DNA of 9,062 bases from Methanobacteriota archaeon (GTDB lineage: Archaea > Thermoplasmatota > Thermoplasmata > RBG-16-68-12). The DNA lies in NCBI GenBank assembly GCA_005879045.1, contig VBLV01000114.1, forward strand, positions 1 through 9,062. Reading direction: 5' to 3'. Positions 1 through 5,402 of the stretch are shown one piece after another. A program made the position numbers and the translations under genes. Position 1 is the stretch's first letter, and every line of letters begins with the position of its first letter. The notes under the pieces are model-generated. The model did not search any database. It was given only the letters and a program-made list of their open reading frames with translations, and had not been told where the DNA came from.

Positions 1-2
1 TA

Positions 3-341
3 CGTCAGGACTCGGCGTTCTCCCGGCTCGCCCTCCCAGACGAGCGCGGCCTTGTTCCGACGGGGTCCGGCCAAATGACGGTCCAGGCAATTCGCGGAGA
101 CGTTGAGCTTTCCGTCGAGGAACCACTTGGCGAAGGGCGGGTTCCACTCGAGGACCTTCGACCAGGGGGCGATCCAGTCGAGTTCCTTCGCCATGCGCGA
201 CCAGAAGGCCCCTGGATCCTTCGCGGCGTCTTGGCGGAACGTGTCGTGCTTCAGGTGGGCGCTCTTTCGGAAGGGCGCCGAAGGCGGGTACTGCTCCCTC
301 TCCTTCAGCAGGCTGTCAATCGTTGCGCTAGAGACGACCAT
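3..341 (-). CDS. acs: Acetyl-CoA synthetase, N-terminal part (runs off the left edge)
   Basis: This AMP-forming ligase activates acetate with ATP and CoA through acetyl-AMP in the cytoplasm. Only the first 113 codons are present, read leftward from an ATG at 341-339; a complete Acs is about 650 residues. The visible part is the ACAS_N cap domain. Residues 48-61 contain WSRMAKELDWIAPW, and residues 72-90 contain KWFLDGKLNVSANCLDRHL, very close to the KWY-DG-LN-ANCLDRHL signature of bacterial and archaeal Acs. NKAALVWEGEPGE follows, as expected before the adenylation domain. The AMP-binding P-loop and C-terminal lysine lie outside the window, so acetate versus propionate specificity cannot be judged. 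The gene is divergent from an MHS-family transporter, which suggests joint carboxylate uptake and activation. Family assignment is very secure; the exact substrate is inferred. Confidence 0.95.
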   Translation of the reverse strand, partial: MVVSSATIDSLLKEREQYPPSAPFRKSAHLKHDTFRQDAAKDPGAFWSRMAKELDWIAPWSKVLEWNPPFAKWFLDGKLNVSANCLDRHLAGPRRNKAALVWEGEPGERRVLT

Positions 342-400
342 GGACGTTCCCCGCGACCGACCCCTTGTCCGGCCGACAGGTGGCCGTAGAGCCTTTCCAG

Positions 401-407
401 GTTAAAG
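401..407 (-). promoter_or_regulatory. Candidate TATA box for acs
   Basis: On the minus strand this reads CTTTAAC, centred about 63 nt before the acs ATG. Archaeal transcription usually begins about 25 nt after the TATA centre, so the leader would be about 35-40 nt. A GGGGAA run a few bases before the ATG is a weak possible ribosome site. Assigned only by motif and spacing. Confidence 0.35.
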
Positions 408-487
408 ATGGTAATGAATCACGGTGATAGTATCGAGCCCATCGGGAAGGCGGCCAGGTGCGACTTGCCAGGGCCCCTGGACCACGC

Positions 488-509
488 GACGAACACACGT
501 GTGGTCGTC
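488..509. promoter_or_regulatory. Imperfect 22-bp palindrome, candidate operator between acs and the transporter
   Basis: The left half is GACGAACACAC and the right half GTGTGGTCGTC. Ten of eleven positions pair; only 493/504 mismatches, and the core 494-503 (CACACGTGTG) is a perfect palindrome. It ends just before the candidate TATA box of the transporter gene, where a bound dimeric regulator could block TFB/TBP or recruit them. It could also serve acs, transcribed the other way. The symmetry is seen directly; operator function is inferred. No regulator gene is present in the window. Confidence 0.45.
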
Positions 510-521
510 TGTAAACATCCC

Positions 522-529
522 GCTATTAG
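522..529 (+). promoter_or_regulatory. Candidate TATA box for the MHS transporter
   Basis: The sequence CTATTAGA is centred about 28 nt before the ATG at 554, which would give a transcript with almost no leader. A second A/T-rich patch, TGTAAAC at about 510-516, is an alternative. No Shine-Dalgarno sequence is obvious before 554, which fits a leaderless or nearly leaderless mRNA. This spacing is part of the reason for preferring 554 over the in-frame ATG at 530. Confidence 0.3.
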
Positions 530-553
530 ATGCGTGCCAGGTTCTCGCACGCT

Positions 554-1984
554 ATGGCGACGGGAGTGGGGTCGGCAGCGGACAGTTTCACGGGCGTAAC
601 TCGTCGTGGCATGCGATTCATCGTGGCCGCGGCGTCGTCGGGGACGATCATCGAATGGTACGATTTCTACATCTTCGTGACCCTCGGCTTCATCCTCACT
701 CCTCTATTCTTCAAACTCACCTCGGATCCGGCGATCAACTTCCTTGCGTTCCTCGCGACCTACGCGAGCGGATTCGCGGTCCGGCCCTTCGGCGCGATCG
801 TCTTCGGACGGATCGGGGATCTCATTGGTCGGAAGTACGCGTTCCTCCTCACCGTCACAATCATGGGTCTAGGGACCGCGGCCATTGCCTTCATCCCGGT
901 GTATGCCGCGATTGGCATCCTGGCGCCTCTCGCGCTCATGCTCCTGCGGTGCGTGCAGGGGCTCGCCCTCGGCGGCGAATACGGCGGCGCGGCGATCTAC
1001 GTCGCTGAGCACGCACCGGATGCGAAGCGCGGGTACTGGACCAGCTACATTCAGACGACGGCCACGATCGGCCTCTTCGCGTCGATCGCGGTAATCCTCG
1101 GGACGGACTACATCGTCGGCGACACAGCTTTCCGGGCCTGGGGCTGGCGAATCCCGTTCGTGCTCTCCCTCGTTCTCGTGGCAATCTCTCTGTACATTCG
1201 ATGGAAGCTCAAAGAGACGCCCCTGTTCACCCGCCTGAAGGCGACGGGGCGGAGCTCCAAGAAGCCCTTGACCGAAGCGCTGGTGAGCCGGAAAAACTGG
1301 AAGCTCATCCTCCTGGCCTTGTTCGGCGCGACCGCGGGCCAGGCGGTCGTATGGTACACAGGGCAGTTCCTTGCCCTGTTCTTCCTGCAACGGCCTGAGA
1401 TCGGCCTGAAAATCGACTTCTTCACCTCAAACGAAATCATATTCATCGCCCTCGTCCTCGCGACACCGTTTTTCATCGTGTTCGGCCGGCTCTCGGACCG
1501 GATCGGCAGGAAGAAGATCATGATGGCCGGATGCCTGCTTGCCGCCCTCAGCTATGCCCCGATCTACACGGGGATGATGATCTTCGGAAAACCGCTGAAC
1601 TTCCCCGTCATGGTCGGCTTGGTTTTCATCCAGGTCGTCTGGGTTACCATGGTCTACGCCCCGATCGCCGCGTTCTTGGTCGAGCTCTTCCCGGCCCGGA
1701 TCCGCTACACCTCCATGTCCCTTCCGTACCACCTCGGGAATGGCGAATTCGGAGGATTCACACCGCTCATCTTCTTCGGTATTTACGCGGCAACAGGTGG
1801 CAATCTCTATGCAGCCCTCATCTGGCCGATTGCCGTGCCCATCATGACGTTCCTGATCGGCATGAAGTACCTGCCCGAAACGAAAGACACGAAGATCTGG
1901 GAGGAAGTCACTCCGACCCCTGCATCTGGCGCGGGGGCTTCGACGCCAATGGGGCTCGGGGCAGACACAACGACGATGAAGTGA
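554..1984 (+). CDS. MHS-family (metabolite:H+ symporter) MFS transporter
   Basis: This is an inner-membrane secondary transporter of the major facilitator superfamily, expected to take up an organic acid or similar small solute with protons. It has 476 residues, about 12 hydrophobic helices and a short hydrophilic tail. Numbered from the ATG at 554, IIEWYDFYIF at about 32-41 is the family's TM1 signature, GRIGDLIGRK at 85-94 is MFS motif A in loop 2-3, RCVQGLALGGEYGGA at 132-146 is the MHS hallmark, WGWRIPF is at about 196-202, RLSDRIGRKK at about 312-321 is the repeated motif A, and ELFPARIRYT at about 377-386 and the terminal LPETK are also typical. ProP, KgtP and ShiA are relatives. The divergent acs gene suggests acetate or another short carboxylate, but this is inference. 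An in-frame ATG at 530 would add eight residues; I chose 554 from TATA spacing and the family's usual N-terminus. Confidence 0.9.
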   Translation: MATGVGSAADSFTGVTRRGMRFIVAAASSGTIIEWYDFYIFVTLGFILTPLFFKLTSDPAINFLAFLATYASGFAVRPFGAIVFGRIGDLIGRKYAFLLTVTIMGLGTAAIAFIPVYAAIGILAPLALMLLRCVQGLALGGEYGGAAIYVAEHAPDAKRGYWTSYIQTTATIGLFASIAVILGTDYIVGDTAFRAWGWRIPFVLSLVLVAISLYIRWKLKETPLFTRLKATGRSSKKPLTEALVSRKNWKLILLALFGATAGQAVVWYTGQFLALFFLQRPEIGLKIDFFTSNEIIFIALVLATPFFIVFGRLSDRIGRKKIMMAGCLLAALSYAPIYTGMMIFGKPLNFPVMVGLVFIQVVWVTMVYAPIAAFLVELFPARIRYTSMSLPYHLGNGEFGGFTPLIFFGIYAATGGNLYAALIWPIAVPIMTFLIGMKYLPETKDTKIWEEVTPTPASGAGASTPMGLGADTTTMK

Positions 1985-2020
1985 GGTTCCGCAGAGGAAA
2001 AGATCTTTCGGTCTCGTGGG

Positions 2021-2056
2021 CCTCCGACCTCCGGAAACAAGGTCTAGGGTCGGAGG
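2021..2056. terminator. Inverted repeat between convergent genes, possible terminator
   Basis: CCTCCGACC at 2021-2029 pairs perfectly with GGTCGGAGG at 2048-2056, leaving an 18-nt loop. It lies in the 59-bp gap between the transporter and the dehydrogenase and covers the dehydrogenase stop codon at 2046-2044. CCTCCG occurs again at 2073-2078, so the right arm could pair with either copy. There is no T-run after the stem on either strand, so it is not a classic intrinsic terminator; a role in 3'-end formation or mRNA stability is inferred. Confidence 0.3.
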
Positions 2057-3063
2057 ACGACCTTGAGCGAATCCTCCGCTTGGGCGACGAGCCGGAATCC
2101 TTTCCCGGCTTCGGCAAGGGGCAGCAGATGGGTGATCAGGTCCGCCACGGTCACTTGGCGGGTGGCGAGGAGTTCGATCGCCTCTTGGATGTCTCGCGGA
2201 CTCCCGCCATACGACGACGTCATCGTGACCTCCTCGCGCCACACCGCGTTGAACGGGATCTCGACCTTCGCGGTCGGCTCGGAGGGCGCGAAGAACAGGA
2301 CCGTGCCGCCTCGATCCACGGATCCGAGGCCTTGGACGATCGCCTTCGGGGCTCCCGTGCACGTAATCACGTATTTTGCCAGGAGGCCGTCGTTGGCCTC
2401 CCGCACCTTCGCGGGCACGTCCTCGCGACCGTCGATGACGACGTCGGCTCCCGCCTTTCGTGCCGCGGCCTTCCGATACTCGACGATGTCCGTCGCGATC
2501 ACCTTCGCGGCTCCGGACGCCTTCGCGAGTTTCACGTGGAGGAGTCCCGCCACGCCGCTGCCGATCACCACGACCGTATGACCCGGACGAAATCCGGCCA
2601 AGCGCTGCCCGCGGACCACGCAGGCGAAGGGCTCAACGAAGACGCCCTCGTCGTCCGAAATCCCCTTCGGCAACGCGAACACTCCATGCTTCACGTTGAC
2701 CGCGGGAACCCGCACGAACTCCGCGAATCCTCCCGGGTCGAAATTCGTCGTCCGCAACGTATCGCACACGGTCTCATGGCCTGCGAGACAATACCGACAC
2801 TGGCCGCACGGAACGTGGTGGGACACGAACACGCGGTCGCCGACCTTGACACGGTCCACACCCGCGCCGACCTCGACGACTTCCGCGGCGATCTCGTGGC
2901 CGAGGACGAGCGGCGCCTTCGGCCTGCGGTACCACTCCATCACATCGGAGCCGCAGATTCCGCTGGACCGCACTTTGACGAGAATCTCTCCGGGTCCGAT
3001 CCGCGGCTTCGGTAGGTCCACGATCCGCACGTCGTCGTTCGCGTAGTACATCGCGGCGCGCAT
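2044..3063 (-). CDS. Zinc-dependent medium-chain alcohol/polyol dehydrogenase
   Basis: This is a cytoplasmic medium-chain dehydrogenase/reductase (MDR) of 339 residues, the usual size for zinc sorbitol/threonine-dehydrogenase relatives. The GroES-like domain carries catalytic-zinc ligands C37 (in ICGSD) and H56-E57 (in LGHE), with E144 in VEP. Structural-zinc cysteines are C86, C89, C92 and C100, with the classic 3-3-8 spacing. The Rossmann domain has VVVIGSGVAG at about 164-173, and an Asp (D192) ends the second strand, favouring NAD(H) over NADP(H). The start is the ATG at 3063, 10 nt after the upstream aldolase stop; a longer reading frame overlaps that gene with an Arg/Ser-rich stretch unlike any MDR and is rejected. 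The methionine at 3051 is an alternative. Co-transcription with the aldolase suggests it makes or removes the ketone handled by that enzyme. The substrate cannot be read from sequence. Confidence 0.9.
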   Translation of the reverse strand: MRAAMYYANDDVRIVDLPKPRIGPGEILVKVRSSGICGSDVMEWYRRPKAPLVLGHEIAAEVVEVGAGVDRVKVGDRVFVSHHVPCGQCRYCLAGHETVCDTLRTTNFDPGGFAEFVRVPAVNVKHGVFALPKGISDDEGVFVEPFACVVRGQRLAGFRPGHTVVVIGSGVAGLLHVKLAKASGAAKVIATDIVEYRKAAARKAGADVVIDGREDVPAKVREANDGLLAKYVITCTGAPKAIVQGLGSVDRGGTVLFFAPSEPTAKVEIPFNAVWREEVTMTSSYGGSPRDIQEAIELLATRQVTVADLITHLLPLAEAGKGFRLVAQAEDSLKVVLRP

Positions 3064-3073
3064 GGTGCGGCGC

Positions 3074-3868
3074 CTACTTCTTCGGCTTCGCGCCCTTGAC
3101 GACTTCGAGGGCTTCCTTCGGGGTGGCTCGTTCGTGGACGACCGCACGGATGCCGCGGATCATCCCGACTGGATTCGTGGACTGCCAGATGTTGCGGCCC
3201 ATGTCCACTCCCTTCGCGCCGTCTTGAATCGCGTCATAGGCGAGCTCGAGCGCGTCGAGTTCCGTGTCGAGTTTCGGCCCACCCGCGACGACGAGTGGGA
3301 CCGGGCACGACTCCACGACCTTCGAGAAATCGTCGCAGTAGTACGTCTTGACGAAATGGGCGCCGAACTCGGAGGCGATGCGGCAGGCCAGGCCGAGGTA
3401 CCGAGCGTCGCGTTTCTCGAGCTCCTTGCCGACCGCGGTGACCGCGAGGACCGGCAATCCGGCGTCCTCGCCTTCGTCGACGAGTTTTCCCAGGTTCACG
3501 AGCGAATCGTGCTCGTGGGCCGCACCGACGAAAATCGAGAGCGCGACCGCGGAGGCGTTCAACCGCACGGCCTCCTTCATCGACGTGGTGATCTTCTCGT
3601 TCGAGAGGTCTTCGTTCAGCACGCTCGCGCCCCCGCTCACCCTGAGGACGATCGGCACGTTCGCCCCCGGGTCGATCGAGGTGCGCACGACGCCGCGGGT
3701 CACCATTACCGCATCCGCATATGGGAGCAGCGGCTCCATGGTCTTGCGAGGGATCTCGAGTTTGTGCGTGGGCCCGAGAAAGTATCCGTGGTCCGCGGCG
3801 AGCATGACGGTGTGGCCGTCGGTCGGGCGGATGATTCGGGAGAGTCGATTTTGGAGTCCCCAGGTCAT
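3074..3868 (-). CDS. LsrF-like class I aldolase/thiolase (DeoC/FbaB fold)
   Basis: This 264-residue cytoplasmic TIM-barrel enzyme belongs to the group containing E. coli LsrF (3-hydroxy-5-phosphonooxypentane-2,4-dione thiolase) and archaeal FBP aldolase/ADH synthase. It is closest by eye to LsrF: WGLQNRLSRI at the N-terminus and VMLAADHGYFLGPT at 21-34 nearly match LsrF. K174 in VKTYY is the expected Schiff-base lysine, D26 lies in the conserved DHG, VVAGGPKL is at 193-200, and GVDMGRNIWQ at 220-229 is the phosphate-binding end of the barrel. It lacks the roughly 27-residue N-terminal extension of LsrF. The start ATG at 3868 matches the family N-terminus; an upstream in-frame start at 3976 would run into the neighbouring gene. 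It leads an operon with the zinc dehydrogenase. No AI-2 kinase, LsrG or Lsr transporter is nearby, so AI-2 processing is doubtful and a sugar-phosphate aldol or thiolytic step is as likely. Confidence 0.88.
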   Translation of the reverse strand: MTWGLQNRLSRIIRPTDGHTVMLAADHGYFLGPTHKLEIPRKTMEPLLPYADAVMVTRGVVRTSIDPGANVPIVLRVSGGASVLNEDLSNEKITTSMKEAVRLNASAVALSIFVGAAHEHDSLVNLGKLVDEGEDAGLPVLAVTAVGKELEKRDARYLGLACRIASEFGAHFVKTYYCDDFSKVVESCPVPLVVAGGPKLDTELDALELAYDAIQDGAKGVDMGRNIWQSTNPVGMIRGIRAVVHERATPKEALEVVKGAKPKK

Positions 3869-3917
3869 GTTTGTTCCCTTGGACCGTCTACCGGCTGGCG
3901 TCGCATTCCGTGATCGC

Positions 3918-3924
3918 CTTAAAG
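3918..3924 (-). promoter_or_regulatory. Candidate BRE/TATA promoter of the aldolase-dehydrogenase operon
   Basis: The minus strand reads GCAAAGGCTTTAAGG, a purine-rich BRE-like block followed by CTTTAAG at 3924-3918, centred about 53 nt before the ATG at 3868. The predicted leader is about 27 nt. It sits in the 76-bp gap after the stop of the upstream membrane-protein gene, so the operon probably has its own promoter. This is the best-looking TATA element in the window. Confidence 0.5.
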
Positions 3925-3944
3925 CCTTTGCTTCGACGACACAA

Positions 3945-4955
3945 CTAGCGGAGTCTGAGACGGTAGATCGTTGCAACGAGTGCGGTGAAGAGAAACATCG
4001 CCACGCCGGCGGTTGGCATGATCATGTAGGTCCATTCGATCGATGGAAGAAACCTGGATCCGACCACCAACCCCGCCAGGGCTAAGCTCGCGATTCCCAA
4101 GAAGAGAAAGAATCGCCTTGCCCTGGCGTAGGACCGTCTCCTTTCGGTTGCAGTCCGCAAATTGGCATCTTCGAGGTGGATGTCCCATGTCCTCGAAAGA
4201 ATCGCACCACGGGTGAGCAGGTCCTCCCCGACCCCGCGCAGTTTCGGCGGGCGGTCTTCCATCGCCGTGACGAAGGTAGCTCGATGGATTCGCCACCACG
4301 CGCCGAACGTGATGAGACTAATGACCAGGAAGAGAATCGGAAGCCACACGAGGAAGAAGACGAACGCGGCCAGGACGCCGAGGAGGACGACAGCGAGAAC
4401 CACGACCGCCACTTCGGGCCAGAGAGCGATGTCCAAAGGAATGTCGGGGATCCAGGGGAGATCGTCGTCGGGGTTCGCCGTCGCTCGCTCAGCGGCACCG
4501 GCCCCTTTGCGCCGCACCGCGGACGATACCGAAGCGGCGATTGCAACCGCCGCGAGGAAGACGGTGAGCAAGATGAGAACAACGCGAGAGGCCGACAGGG
4601 CGTACCCCAGAAATGACGCAACGGTCAGAAAGAACGCGAGCGCAAAAAAGCCCCAGATGCATAGCAGAATCGGGGTGGCGCTGGAGACGTGATGTTCGGA
4701 CAGGTCCATCCGTTTGAGCAGCTTGTCCCTTGAGAGGCCTAGCACCCAGGTGGAAATGGGGGAAAACGCGACAAGCTGTGCAGGTACCAGGTGAGCTTGA
4801 AGAGCCCACTCAACGTCCGCTCTTGACAAGCCGAGGACGATTCCTTTGAAGCCGCCTTCGGATCGGGCCACCGACCCATAACTGCCCGCCAAGACGAAGA
4901 ACGCACCGGAGGATAGCCCGAGATGTCCGGGCGATTGAGCCTCGCGAAACGACAC
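3945..4955 (-). CDS. Six-helix membrane protein of unknown function
   Basis: I do not recognise this family. The reading frame of 336 residues begins at a GTG at 4955. It shows six hydrophobic segments arranged as three pairs, at about 94-118 and 124-146, 180-202 and 203-221, and 282-302 and 309-332. Between pairs one and two is a charged loop with DPDDDLPW-like acidic and proline/tryptophan residues (about 147-179). Between pairs two and three is a basic, probably cytoplasmic loop of about 60 residues (222-281). The first 82 residues have no clear helix and a lower third-position GC (about 65% by my count) than the rest, so the true start may be the ATG at 4709, giving 254 residues that begin MDLSEHHVSS just before the first helix. 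A GGGAAG run shortly before the GTG mildly favours the longer form. It is divergent from a small membrane protein. No catalytic motif was seen. Confidence 0.6.
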   Translation of the reverse strand: MSFREAQSPGHLGLSSGAFFVLAGSYGSVARSEGGFKGIVLGLSRADVEWALQAHLVPAQLVAFSPISTWVLGLSRDKLLKRMDLSEHHVSSATPILLCIWGFFALAFFLTVASFLGYALSASRVVLILLTVFLAAVAIAASVSSAVRRKGAGAAERATANPDDDLPWIPDIPLDIALWPEVAVVVLAVVLLGVLAAFVFFLVWLPILFLVISLITFGAWWRIHRATFVTAMEDRPPKLRGVGEDLLTRGAILSRTWDIHLEDANLRTATERRRSYARARRFFLFLGIASLALAGLVVGSRFLPSIEWTYMIMPTAGVAMFLFTALVATIYRLRLR

Positions 4956-4981
4956 GTTCTTCCCATGGCATCTGATGCATA

Positions 4982-4988
4982 GGTGGGG
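4982..4988 (+). promoter_or_regulatory. Ribosome binding site deciding the start of the small membrane protein
   Basis: GGTGGGG lies three bases before the ATG at 4992 and resembles the archaeal GGTG-type Shine-Dalgarno core. It overlaps an in-frame GTG at 4983, which makes the ATG at 4992 the better start. No convincing TATA box was seen in the 36-bp gap to the divergent gene. Confidence 0.4.
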
Positions 4989-4991
4989 ATC

Positions 4992-5321
4992 ATGTATCCT
5001 TCAGAGTCGGGGACGAGGGATCGGGTTCTGGGGCCCGCCCATCTTGCCGCAGCCTCCCTTGGAATCGGGGTGCCCATTGTCACGGCGGGGATTCTCGTCG
5101 CCGCCTTATTCTCCCCCGCGCTATGGACATCCGTGCCGCTGGTCATGCTGGGGGTCTTCGTTGCGAACTCGGCGAACCTCATCGCGTTCCTGGCGCTCCA
5201 TCGGGCCCGCGCGGGACCTGGACCGTTCCGCAGTGCGATAGGCATTGGCGCGGTATTTTCCGGAACCTGCATTTCGGCGGTGCTCGTCCTGGCCGCCTTT
5301 TTCGCAAGGCTCGGGGCGTAG
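4992..5321 (+). CDS. Small three-helix membrane protein of unknown function
   Basis: This 109-residue hydrophobic protein has three predicted transmembrane segments, at about 17-41, 46-70 and 82-106, joined by short polar loops (HRARAGPGP between the second and third). The N-terminus MYPSESGTRDR is hydrophilic and is not a cleavable signal peptide. No family motif or conserved charged residue inside a helix was recognised. It precedes the FAD oxidoreductase gene on the same strand, 81 bp upstream. It is divergent from the six-helix membrane protein, with 36 bp between the proposed starts. The hydrophobic segments and plausible ribosome site support a real gene; the function is unknown. Confidence 0.6.
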   Translation: MYPSESGTRDRVLGPAHLAAASLGIGVPIVTAGILVAALFSPALWTSVPLVMLGVFVANSANLIAFLALHRARAGPGPFRSAIGIGAVFSGTCISAVLVLAAFFARLGA

Positions 5322-5356
5322 AACGCTTCCGTGGAACGAGCGAGGCACCGCAAGTC

Positions 5357-5364
5357 CTTTACAC
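5357..5364 (+). promoter_or_regulatory. Candidate TATA box for the FAD oxidoreductase
   Basis: CTTTACAC, preceded by CAAGTC, is centred about 43 nt before the ATG at 5403. The predicted start of transcription would leave a leader of about 18 nt that still holds the GGAGG site. If real, the oxidoreductase is expressed independently of the small membrane protein. Motif and spacing only. Confidence 0.3.
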
Positions 5365-5391
5365 GGCCTCCCGCATTCGCGTTGAGGCGCC

Positions 5392-5396
5392 GGAGG
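5392..5396 (+). promoter_or_regulatory. Strong Shine-Dalgarno site fixing the oxidoreductase start
   Basis: GGAGG, within GGAGGGGGG, lies six bases before the ATG at 5403. It is the strongest ribosome site in the window and selects this start over the in-frame ATG at 5331, whose extra 24 residues are Arg-rich and unlike the family. Confidence 0.65.
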
Positions 5397-5402
5397 GGGG
5401 CG

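Noticed and set aside
75..405. Two overlapping plus-strand frames of about 100 codons
   Set aside because: They lie opposite the acetyl-CoA synthetase N-terminus, whose ACAS_N motifs are unmistakable.
1999..2008. AAAGATCTTT palindrome after the transporter stop as an intrinsic terminator
   Set aside because: The stem is only five A/T-rich pairs with no loop, and no T-run follows.
1427..2362. A 311-codon minus-strand frame opposite the transporter end and overlapping the dehydrogenase
   Set aside because: It lies antisense and out of frame to two well-supported genes and has an Arg/Asp/Gly-rich composition without motifs.
1531..3015. A 494-codon open frame on the plus strand crossing the transporter and dehydrogenase genes
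   Set aside because: It is out of frame with the transporter and antisense to the dehydrogenase, both of which carry clear family motifs. Its product is Arg/His/Asp-rich without domains, as expected from mirrored GC-rich codons.
3062..3913. A 283-codon plus-strand frame opposite the aldolase
   Set aside because: It is antisense to a gene with full LsrF-like motifs and its translation shows only charged, low-complexity sequence.
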